Shown here: positions 36,001-48,200 of the stretch, in pieces
Numbering within the stretch: position 1 is the first letter of the stretch
How the letters are laid out: the number at the start of each line of letters is the position of its first letter
Assembly (NCBI GenBank): GCA_039720395.1
Contig: CM077833.1
Location: 8,633,036-8,697,035, forward strand
From: Liquidambar formosana
Lineage: Eukaryota > Streptophyta > Magnoliopsida > Saxifragales > Altingiaceae
Reading direction: 5' to 3'
Length of the DNA: 64,000 bases
Position numbers and translations under genes: made by a program
Notes under the pieces: generated by a model
What the model saw: only the letters and a program-made list of their open reading frames with translations
Told to the model about the DNA's origin: nothing
The model's database searches: none

Positions 36001-38842
36001 CATCGGATTGGGGTTCCTAAGCTTCTTTCCTCATTGTTGGCTCTTCCTCCCTATCCCCATGCTTCTCTCTCTCTCTCTCTCTCTCTCTTTTGGCTGAGAA
36101 ATAAGAAATTAGGTTAATAAAGAAAATAAAGGGAGGGACAAAATGTCATTTCGTGAGATTTTTAAAAAATATGGCATGTCGATGCCCAATTGATCAGGCT
36201 TAGGCACCCTGATCGAGCAAGAAAACATCCCTTTTAGGGAAAGCACCAATCGATTGCCCTTGGCCACCCGATTGATCGGCCTGTAGCAGCATTGCACTCA
36301 AAGGTTCCAGAACGCATCTAAACTCAATCCAAATAAACTTTTATCCAATCTCCTTGTAAGTAAACATCAATAATAGACCAAAATACCTCAAGGTCCTTAC
36401 AAAAAATGCGAGAAAAAAGAGCACAGGTATGACTGGCATAACATCTACAATTGGATTTAAAAAAGCATAGGCCTCGGGTAATTTGACGAAGAAAAAACTA
36501 CTCGAATAAAGGGCAGAATTAAGACAGATACCGATCAAACTAAAGATATTAAGCATAACAAAGAATAAGGACAAAATTTAGAAAATTGGCAAAGTTCATA
36601 TGGGGCTTGCTGATGCAACAATTGCTTTTTTTTGGGTGTTGCATGAAGAAGAATACATTCATTAGGGGTATGGTTGAATCAATGAATCTACTAGGTCTAA
36701 GAATCTTTAGATGCAGGACAATACCATGTTCTATATTATGGGGTGTTTTCGTAATTTTACATATTTGTTTTGGTTTGCCTTTTAGATTATGTTGATCCAT
36801 TAAAACCATGTTAGCACTCTACCAAGTGGTTAGTTATATATGTATATATATATATTTGAAACATATTAAGCATGTCACAAAAGCCCGTAAAATATTTAGA
36901 ATATCTTTTTCTTTGCATGGCTAAAATTTAGCAACAAGCATGTGACGTAGTACGAGGTTAAAATTTTAACCTAGACTACAATAAAGACCCAACTGCCCAA
37001 GAAAAGATTTTTTTTCTTAAGGTTTTAAGCGGGCTGTGAACAGTAACTTTAAAAAGAAAACAAGAGGAAAAGAAAAGAAAGAAAGGAAAGATAAAACCCT
37101 AAACCATGAGGGTTTGTTTGAGATCCACACTTAAACTCAAAGAAGAGTTCCACACTCAACTTAAAACAAATTTTATTCCATAAACTCCACCCCTATTAGA
37201 GCTATTACAATCCTGTTTATAGAGTTCTAATATGCTTGCTCCTCAAGTTAACTAAGTTTCCTATTCCATCAAGTTTCTAATTCTACTGGGTTTCTTATAT
37301 AACTAGGCTTCTAATTATGACTTCCATAACTAAGTTAGACACAATCCATTACAAAAAAACATTAAGTCCACGAGGCTGACCCATTCTCTAATTAATTAAA
37401 TTACTAAAATACCCTTTTAAGAAATACAAACATTCCCATACAAAGAATATCCCCAGATAAATCAAATTTTCCTTCTTGCTAATACGTTCCGCATCATTCT
37501 CTCCCACGTTGGAGAAAACTCGACCTCAAGTTTTGTAGTATTGAAGTATGAAAGTCTCCGAATTTCGAACTTGTACTTGTAGAATAAGTATTGAAACTTG
37601 GAGTTGAAGGGACTTCATCTTCATGGTTGGAAGCCAATAAGTATGACAGTTGCATTAACACCTCTTGCTTGAAGTGCCACCTTGTGCTTAACACCTTTTG
37701 CTTAAAGCGCCACCTCATGCTTAACACTTCTTGCCTAAAGCACCACCTTACAAGCTTATAACACTTCCTGCTTGAAGTGCCATCTCGTGCTTATAGCCAC
37801 CTCATCCAGCTATTTGTCATGCAATGGTGTAAGATATGAGATGTGTAACCACCATGCGCATTACTACAGATGATGCAACATATAACAGGTTTGTGCCTTT
37901 GTAGAAGTTGCTAGACTTTGAATAAGTTGTTGGTCTTTAAATAGGCTGCTGAAGAAGAAACTAAGGGTGGATCCTACAACATGTATGTTTAAGGCATTAT
38001 AAGATACCTTAAGAAGATATTCCTAAGGCGATAAGAAGCCTTAAGGAGATACTTGTAAGGCAATAAAACACCTTAAGGAGATATTCCTAAAGCAATAAGA
38101 TGTCTCTAAGAGATATTCCTGTATTATAAGATGCCTTAAGGAGATATTCCTAAGGCAATAAGACGTCTCAAGGAGATATTCCTGAAGCGATAAGATGTCT
38201 TAAAGAAATATTGCTAAAGGCGATACGACGTCTTAAAGAGATATTCCTAAGGTGATATGCCAACTTAGTTTCAATACCAGAACACTGCTCCCATTTGATA
38301 TTCTTTGATGATTAAAGCATTCCCTATGATGGTCCTATCTTTAACCAATGGTTGAGATCTCTCCCATTGAGGATAAGGTTGCCTGAGATGCATATAAAGC
38401 CCATGTATGCCCATTTCATCAATATAAATTGTAAGGTGCTTAGTCTGTGTACATCGGTGTACATCCTGATTTCTGACACTAACGCCTGCCCGAGTGTGTG
38501 ACAGGACTAGGGAAGTCCTAAAAGTTCCTTAGAACTTCATGTTGCTTTGGGCAGTTAAGACATCGCACTACGTTGCCTTAACTACACTGGTGGAATAACT
38601 TGAGAGATTTTGGCTTGGTGGTCAGAGTGAGGGCTAACCAAGATAGTTGTAGACCTTACCTTTTGCTTTGGTCTTCTATAGGGAAATGATGCAAGTAACT
38701 TGGCTACATATGTCTAGAATTAACACACTTGTCAAAACCTAATTTGCTCACCAATTGAGAATTGTTAAACTCCTATTGAACTTTAAACCCAATTTGCTGA
38801 CCAATTGTTTGCTTTTTCTTGGTCATAGAAAATCCTCGTCAT

Positions 38843-38873
<31 letters not shown>

Positions 38874-41800
38874 CTGATCATGTGCAGGATATCCCGGAGT
38901 ATCCCGTTCGATCACAGCCGTTTGTGGATGACATGCGTGCATTCACGCGCCCGTGCGTTTTGCTCACGGACGGCCATGATTAAACGGGATATCCCGCACA
39001 TGATCAAAGCTTGATATATATATATATAAATTTCGCACCTAGCTGGCATATTTGTCAAGCCTTCCTTGCATAGGCTCTCAAGCTTTGTGATGACATGTGT
39101 CCATTTCAGAACAAGTGTTAATCTCTTGATGAAACACTTGGCTTACATGTATTGGACCAGATTCTGGTCCAATCAATGTAAACAAGTGTCGCAGCCACAT
39201 CAATCCTTGCTATTAGTCTTCTACAATAAATAGCCTTCATTCTCTACTATTAAGAGGATGCAAAAAACTGTTGCAAGATCACTGAAAACAACTCTAAGTT
39301 ATGGAACTTACAAAACCTTACCATATTGCCTTATTTTCAAGAATCAAATGTCAAACTACATTGATATCTACTAAGCCAGAATTTTGAAATATGCCTCAGA
39401 ATTTAAGTATTTTCTATTTGTCACCCCTTATAGACATTCTCCACAATTGTTCTCAAATTCATCTCTCTATTGTCATTCCAAAAATCACAAGAGTTATTAC
39501 TTCAAAAGGGTTATATTACTATTGTTTTACATTCACCTCCTGACAAGTACAGCTTAGTACTGATAGTCCTAGTCAACACTGTCAATAGTAGCTGACATAC
39601 GTCAACATTGCGATAGCAAGAACCCCACCAATCCATAGGTTATAATTATTTTTTAAAATTTTTAGAATTTTATTTTTATAACAAGGGTGTCCAGGGGGTT
39701 TGCACCTAGCTAATCCCTCGGGCACATGTAGCCCCCCCCATCCTACACCACGTTGGGCAATTACGCAGCCCTTCGGGCATTTGGGATAGCGCCCAAGGGG
39801 ATCAAACACTTTGTGGGGTTTCGAACTCCTAACCACGCTTTCTGTGGTGCTTATCAAGGCTTGGCTTTAGGCTAACCCTTGTGGTTATAAGTAATTTGAT
39901 TATAAGATTTATCAATTCCTAACCTTGTTGGGCCCTAAACTTCCTATTCTAAGAAGTTTGTATTTTCTTATGATTTTCTATTTTCTAAAGTTTCCACTTT
40001 GGTCCAATTTCTACTTTGAGTCTTATTTAGCTACCAGAAGTCTTTTAATTATGTTAATAGCAGTGTTTTAAGTATTAGTCCAATATGGGCGTATCAACCG
40101 ATATATATAGGTTTGGAGAGGTACTATTATGCCTTTACACATGTATACGGGAGTGTATAGGGATTCACATTTGTAAAGGCTGAGACGCACCGATATTGTG
40201 TCGTAAATAGACCTTGAGAAATGAACTTCCAGGGGATTGAGATCCTAATACTACAACGAGACTCCATACCATTATCCTATACTACATACTTGCTTACGGC
40301 ATGCCATAAAGAATTGCTCTCAATGGGAATGGGAACGTCCATAACCATTTATCAGTAAGAGCAATGTTCCTATCAACCATATTTCCCAAGATTATCCCCC
40401 CTTTGGACTTAGAATGACAAACAACATTCCAATTAACCAAATGATCTCTCTTACCTTCATTACCTTTCCCCCATAAATAATCTCTCATATTTTTTTCTCT
40501 ATATAAGTAAGGCTTGTAAACACAATTCATACAATTGCTCAATGAATGGTGAGATTCCACGTATTATCTTTTAGTTGAGGTTTTTATGAATCCTTAATGA
40601 GACTTTAAGGTTAATCTTTTTTCTTCTCCTTCTTCTTAGTTTAATTACAGCACTTCTATATGCTTCTTAGATTTACAACCACCTTCTTTAGCCTCAAATT
40701 CAACCATAAAACCCTTACTTTTGATCATAAATCCTAACCCTACCTCCCTATACAGTCTAGCCTTGAAAAACCTAGAAATTCCTTTGTGTCAATTGAGTGC
40801 CTTACTACTTGATTTTAGCATCAATGTGCAGCTTCCTCTATCTATGTTTGTGTGCTTTTTTCTTATTTCAGTAATTTTTCTCACCTTCATTAAGTGTGGA
40901 GATATACGCATGAACTAAAATATCCATGATATCTTCGATATGATATCTAACTGACATATCTTTTTCGCAAAATATCTTTACGATATTTTCGATATTATTG
41001 ATAAAATCTTGATATATCCATAATATCTTCGTTCTTTTACATGGATCATTGATATATCAAATATATCCACTATATCGAAAATATATATCGATGATATCGA
41101 GATATTCATTTACTTGTTATTGTGTCAAAATTATCACCTCCTACTTTTTAGTATTGATTTATATAAATATTTCAATTATACTAATGGCTTAAATTAGTGT
41201 TATGAAGTAACAACTTTCATTTTCTTTGTTAAATATTCATTCTTTCGCTCAGTGGGGCACAATTTTTATACCCTATATAATACATACTTGTCTAATACAC
41301 ATTTGAATTACAATATTTTGATTTTAAACTGTTTATTAGAGCCTAATCATTGTTCCCTGAGTTTCAATGGAAGTATATGTGTTTAACTAACAATATCCAT
41401 CATATCTCTGAATCGATATTGAAATTTTTGATATATCCATCGATATATCCGTGTTTTTGGGCCCTCGATATATCCATCGATATTGATATTTAAGTCCTTG
41501 GATATACATATACGTCACAAAATTTAATTTACATTTGGTATCCATGATGAAAGTTTTTAAGATTCTCATTATAAATACCTAATTCTATTGTGTTTCTTTA
41601 TTTTGAAATGTAACAAAGTCAACTTACTTAAAATTTGAAAATATATATATATATATATTTTTTCATTATAGGAATGTGAAGAATTTTATTTAATACATTG
41701 AATAGGATGTAGTAAAATTATTTAGAAGGTTACTGTTGTTTTTTATCAATATACTTTGGATCTTAAAAAAGAAAAACTCTTATAACGTTGTTTCACTTTC

Positions 41801-44800
41801 AAAATATTATGAGCTTGGCTGTTCATCCATGACATTTGTTGCGTATGTTTTCTTTTGTGTAATATTAAGAGCTTTGTTTGTGGACTAGTCTCTGTCAATA
41901 TTCTCTAATGTTTATGTCTATAAAATTCTCTGTAAAAGGAGCTAGACTATATGATGCAAATTTTATTTATTCCTTTGGCATTCTTCTCCTGTATATATCA
42001 ACTTGGAAAAGAGTATTATGTCAAAATTGAAATGAAAATCTTTGAAAATAATACATAGCGGGAGTTTAGTAGTACTGGTTTTATAGCTTAGGTCTCACCT
42101 TCTATATTTTCAGTGTTTAAAATTTGTCATTGTATATGTTGTTCATATCATAATTTCTAAACCTCTGAAATTATTACAGTGGTAAATGATATAATTTATT
42201 TGGACAGGCTTTCATTTGCATTGGCTGCAAGTAGAATTAAGGAGAGAGCTCGGGTAGTGGCCATGGACCTGAGAGGACATGGAAAGTCATCCACAGAAAA
42301 TGATCTAGACCTCTCTATTGAGGTAGATATTTTTTAGAACGGCTAACTGTTTTTAAAAGAGGATGTGTTCTACTTGAGTGGATGTGTTATACTTGTCTTT
42401 TTCTTTAGTGGTTAGGAATATACGATTTCTTTACATGCAATGAAGTGGAAATCTATTGTTTGCAGACACTGTGCACTGATGTTTTGGCTGTTTTGAAGAC
42501 AATGTATGGAGATTCCCCTCCCTCAATTGTGCTTGTTGGCCACAGGTTGTTCCCCATGTGATAAGTTAGTTTTCTTCCAAGTTTTGATATCATTCATGCT
42601 AAAACATTTTCCAGGAAAAAAATAGAAGAATAATTATGCTGGCTCTTCCAATGCCGTGTATGAAGGACTAAATGTGTACAGTGTGTTTGTGTTTCATTTT
42701 TTATTTTTATTTTTAGATAAGTGTGTTTGTGTTTCCCTTTTCTTTTCCCTCTTCCTTATGAGCTACATGATCATACTAATCAAGTAACTTCCGAAGTTCT
42801 TCAAGTTTGAATGCTAGGAAAAGAATAATTTTATTTATTATGGTCTAAAATCTTCTGACAATATTTCATTTGTTGCTGATCAACCACAAAACAAAAAGTA
42901 AAAAAATAAAAAAATCTTCTAATGTTGAAACCGTGGTCCTGTATAACCTGCTAAAATCATGTGGAAGTTAGTTTATGGATGCATTGTCGAAGACATAAGG
43001 ATAGGATGTTGGATAGAAATTTTAGATTTTTGCAATTGGTTGGTGATGCAGCGGAAAATATGCGGTCAAGATGAAGCTCACCAAAAACAATCAAGCGTCC
43101 ACTAATTGTTGACTGTCGCAAGAACAATGCCAGATAGTAGACAACCACGATCAATATTCACTCAAGAACACGAAAGTAGGAAATAAAGGAGAAACTCTTT
43201 CTCTTGATATTATTAATTTCCAAAATAATCAAAGTCTAAGCTCTTTTCCATAAGGCTTACATCCTTTATATAGAGAACAAGTCCTACGGAATAAGAAAAC
43301 CTAGTTCCACTAGAACAAGTAAATATTAAACTACCTATAAAACTAATTATAGTAAAAGCAATAATTAAATAATAATAAAATAAACTAGAATCCCCGATCA
43401 GTAGCAACAGTAAAAAGGCTCGTGGTGTGTATACATATTCCAATTATGCGTACGCCTAAAAGGATCTGCGTATGCCGATGCAATTTGCATCATTCTCCCC
43501 TATTTAGAGAGAATTCACCCTCGAATTCGCAGCCTCATCCTTGGTGCTATATTCATGATAAGGAACCAAGTGCTTGACATTGAAGACTTAGACTATTCAG
43601 TCCCCAATAAAACTACCACCAGTGCTTCTAGCTACTGATATTGCGGATGGAGTGCTTGATCTGCAAGGGTTCGGTTGTACAAAAGTGATCATTTTACACC
43701 TTACATCATCCTCCCTATTCTCCCCTGTTTGGAGAGAGCTCATCCCCAAACTCTACGGGTTGGTTTCACATAAGTATTGATGTCGACTACTCCATCTAAA
43801 AAAAATACTTGGATAACCTTTTTTGTTTCAATTGCCTCAAAAATTTATTTTTCCCAAAATTTCATAACAAAAAAAATTTTCTCTACACCCTTCATCTCAT
43901 TCAAAATTTTCAACAATAGAGCATTAACAACACAACAAATATTGTCAACTCCAATAAAATCATAATGCTTCAACTTGTCGATAACAAAACTTCATCCTCT
44001 TGAAAATTACCAAGTAGTTTAACATGGCAACAAAATCCAGTAAATTTTCAACTTCATCATCACCAAGATTATTAAGAGAAAATTTTTCCATGAATTCAAA
44101 ATTCTTACTTCCTTCGTCTTCATCCAAATCTTCATCCTCCCCAAAAACTAAATTTAAACTAACATTAATTGCATCAAGTTTTAGACATATCACGTCAAAC
44201 TGTTGTGCTCTTCATGCACGTTCAAAATTTTCCACAAAATGCAGAAACATAAGTTAACAACCACATTGTTGCTCAAGACAAATTTTCTTGAATTGGGCTT
44301 GTAGCTCGTCTATATCTTGTTGCATTCGGGCCTTGTCCTCGGGATTACATATGTCCTCCAGATTGGCTTCACGGCCTCCGGCACGTCCTCTTCCTTGTCT
44401 TGGCATGACAGTAAGAATGAACTGGGCTCTAATACCAACTGATGCAGCGGATGGATATGCGGTTGAGACGAAGCTCACCAAGAACAATCAAGAGTCCACA
44501 AATCTGTTGATTGTCACAAGAACAATGCCAGATAGTAAACAACCACGATCGATATTCACTCAAGAACATGAAAGCAGGAAATAAAGGAGAAACTCTTTTT
44601 GTCTCGATATTATTAATCTCAAAATAATCAAAGTCTAAACTCTTTGCCATAAGGCTTACATCCCTTTATATAGAGAACAAGTCCTACAGAATAAGAAAAC
44701 CTAATTTTACTAGAACAAGTAAATATTAAACTACCTAGGAAACTAATTAAAGTAAAAGCAATAATTAAATAATAATAAAATAAATTAGAATCCCAGATCA

Positions 44801-45178
44801 GCAGCAACAGTAAAAAGGCTTGTGGTACGTATGCATATTCCAATTATGCGAACGCCTAAAAGGATCTGCGTACACTGATGCAATCTGCATCAGTTGGGGC
44901 TGTCATTGTTTTTTTGAGTAGAGGTTGAGTTATTTATAGCTACTGAAATGCTGGAGTTGGGGACTCTGAAGGGAAAGGGGGAGAAGAAGGTGCACAGTTA
45001 AAAGTATTGGCAAGAAGGCCTAATTAAGGGGTAGAAGTGGAAGGAAGAAGAAAGGTCATTAAAATATGTACAATGGCTTACAAAATCTTATCGTAAAGTA
45101 TGTTAGGTCTTTGTATTTTCAATAGAAGGCTTATTAATAACATATTGCCCTATTAGGGATCCCTTATAAGATCCAAGC

Positions 45179-45209
<31 letters not shown>

Positions 45210-48200
45210 ATTTGGAAGGAAGATATATAGAGTAGAATTGTATGATATTTCATTGTTCGATAAATCTAATTCTATTTAGAGACAAATTAATATTTTTAAG
45301 GAACTTTAAAATATTAAAAAGTCTTTTATTGTAATTGATGGAATTTTATGAGTATGTCTATTTATGTGTTTTCACAATTTTATAAGGATTATTTTAGTCA
45401 ATCAAAAGTTTTCCAAACATTCAAACTTTTATTAATAGTCTATATATTGATTCATAGAATTTTTCGAGACGGTCTATTTATGTGTTTTCACAATTTTATT
45501 GGAATATTTTAGTGAATCAAAAAATTTTCCAACATCTATACTTTTAGTAGTAGTAGTAGTATAGAATTTAGAGAATCCCTTTTAGAATTTAGAAAGTTTA
45601 TCCTTGTCTTTGTTTATGTCTCGAGGTTGGAACAATTTACCATAATTCATCCCCGCCTATGGATTAATCAACAATTTTCATAAATTTTACGAATAGAGGC
45701 CCTTATTTTCCTATTTTTCATTCCTTACCTTCTACTGAATTCCAAATCCTCTTCTTGGAATAAAATGAGTTTACTGAAATTTTGAACCTCAAATTGTATC
45801 CACGTGAAAGGAATGTTGAAGTAGAAAAAACTGCCTAATCCTTCAAAGATGTGAAGCAATTGGTGAGTGTGATTGTGATGCTTTAGTCATCCTATTTCTT
45901 TGAAAATTCAAAATTTATAGCCTAACTCGACACAAAGTGTTTATCCGAGACTATCCACTTTTTATTGATGTTTCTTCACTACTATTGATTATTTACTTAA
46001 ACTGATGTCACTGTCATACAGCATGGGGGGCTCAGTTGCTGTGCATGTTGCTGCAAAGAAAGCATTACCCAATTTAGCTGGGATGGTTATTGTGGATGTT
46101 GTAGAGGTGTGGATTTCAGAAATACCTTGTCTGCTTTGCCTGTAACTGATATGTTTTTTGAATGGTATATTGAAGCTATATTGACAACAAGAATGAATTT
46201 CAGGGAACGGCCATGGCTTCGTTAGTTCATATGCAGAAAATTCTATCAAGCAGGATGCAGTATTTTGCTACCATTGAAAAAGCGGTACCTACAATATCTG
46301 TGGACTCCAATCCTTCCTATCTACATGTTTTTATTTAACTTGTTTTATGCTTAAGGGTATTTTAGATGAAGTTTAGTGTACATCTTTTGCATATTTATGG
46401 TTTGTTCTAAATGATGACCACTACTGAGATTGAGCTGAATGCATGAATTAGCTAAAACATTGTGGCAAGTAGGATGTGATAATATTCTCTCTCTTTTTAT
46501 GGACAACTATATAATTAAATTAAATGAATGAAAAAGTGATACCCCAAAGATGGATATTCAAGTTGTAAAAAGCAAAAATGGTGACTACGTCCACATATGA
46601 CAATATCATGTGTACAAGACTAGCTTTTGAAAACACTGTTGCCCCATTTGCTATACACAGTCAGTATCATGTGTAGAAGATTAGCTCCTGAAAACACTGT
46701 TGTCCCATTTGCTATACACTGTCAGTAGTTAAGTACTCCTTGTACTCAGCTATAGGCTATAGCCAATAAGCATTAGTTTCCATAAAACGCACTCCATGAG
46801 AACCTATGAGCAAATAATGTGATATTACTAGATTTGAAATCCAGAGGTTATGATTTTCTTAAAGCTTTTTCCACTGTTTCTTATAAAAAGAAAGAAAAAG
46901 TCCATGTCGTAGCTACATATGTCGTCAATTGAGACCGATGATTCTCTGGATTAAAATTTTGACTTTGCAACTTCTCTTAGTGTAATACGCCAAGATCCCA
47001 CATCGCCTAGCTAGAAAAAGTGACTGCACTATATATGTAGATTGCACTCCCCAACTAGTATGACGCATTTTAAAGCTGTGAGGGGTAACCCAAAGTGGAT
47101 AATATCATACTAGTGGTGGGCGCGGGCCGTTACAATTGGTATTAGAGCTGGACCTGGCTTGTGGTGTTTGGGCCACGGTGGGATAGACTGTGCACCCTTA
47201 GTGAATTCGACCTGGCAGATGGTGGCAGCAGCATGGTGGAACCATTGATCCTACAAGGATGTGTGGTCTTATGTGGGGACTGAATGTAATACCCTGGGAT
47301 CCCACATCGATCCCACATTGCCTAGCTAAAAAAGAGATTGCTGGTAGACTTCTCTCCCCAACTAGTATGACGCGTTTTAAATCTGTGAGGGGTAACCCAA
47401 TGCGAACAATATCATGCTAGTGGTGGGGGCGGGGCATTACATTAAGTCAACTAGAATCCCTTTAAGACTTGCTCGGTTAGACTTGTCAATTAAGATGTTT
47501 CAGTGGTCAAAGGTTTGCTATTATCTTGGAAAATTTTATTTGTTAGAAATAAACTGAAAATCAATATTTTTATGTGAAGTATAAGAAAACTAAAGGAAAT
47601 GATACTTTAAGAAATGGTTTTATGAAAATCATGTAGTAAACTTAGATTGAAGATGTACTCATCTTGTGAGGTCAGGAACAACAACGATTTCTTATTTGGA
47701 TTTAAGGCTGTTTGAGCATAGAGGTTCTTTTATAACAATGAAGACAAAAAGGCTTTAGGAGCATATAATATTGCAATCAAGGCTTAGAAATATGTTGGAT
47801 AATTTTATCATACCTCGTCTAGGTCACCTGTGGCTTCGGCTTATAAGTGCTGAGCTAGGCTATAAGACCAGTTAGGTATTAAACTCTCAGTCATTCGGCT
47901 AATATGTGGGCAGTTTAAGCCAGCTAGGCCAAAGCAATTTGGGCAGCTTAAGAGCTCTTTAATGAAGAATTTATTCGTTAATTTTAGAAGAACAGTTAAT
48001 TATTAGATTTGAATTTGAGCCGTGAAATGAAACTTAACTCAGAAATCATTAAATTATGGCATTATAGGAAAATGTCATACGCATAGTAATAAAAAACATT
48101 TGATACAATACCCTTCGTATGTACAATGCTACATATAACTGATTTGTCATTTGTATCACTTCTTAACTGGATCTTATGATTACATAATCATTACATGGTA

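Larger units (their letters stand above)
33613..36401. mobile_element. Probable solo LTR (TGTCATGACC...CCTTACA)
   Basis: 2.8 kb bounded by TGTCATGACCTGG and GGTCCTTACA, with AAAAA on both sides as a possible, but low-complexity, 5-bp target duplication. It contains TGGAAAGGGGCTGAGACG and GGGGGCGTGAGTGAAAGCTC, features I associate with long LTRs of plant gypsy elements. No partner LTR is present. An hAT-like MITE (35023-35691) is nested in it. Confidence 0.5.
37497..38870 (-). mobile_element. Internal remnant of the - strand gypsy-type element
   Basis: Begins with sequence shared with two other gypsy ends in the window (CAAGTTTTGTAGTATTGAAG here, CCAGTTTTGTAGTGATGAAG near 63693). It contains two different short tandem repeat arrays but no recognisable pol domain. 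The partner LTR was not found. Confidence 0.45.

Noticed and set aside
39582..39857. 91-codon - strand frame
   Set aside because: It coincides with a SINE, whose Pol III boxes and tail explain the sequence.
46976..47446. CTTAG/TTAAG as target duplication of TRIM 1
   Set aside because: Only 3 of 5 bases agree by position; not accepted as a duplication.
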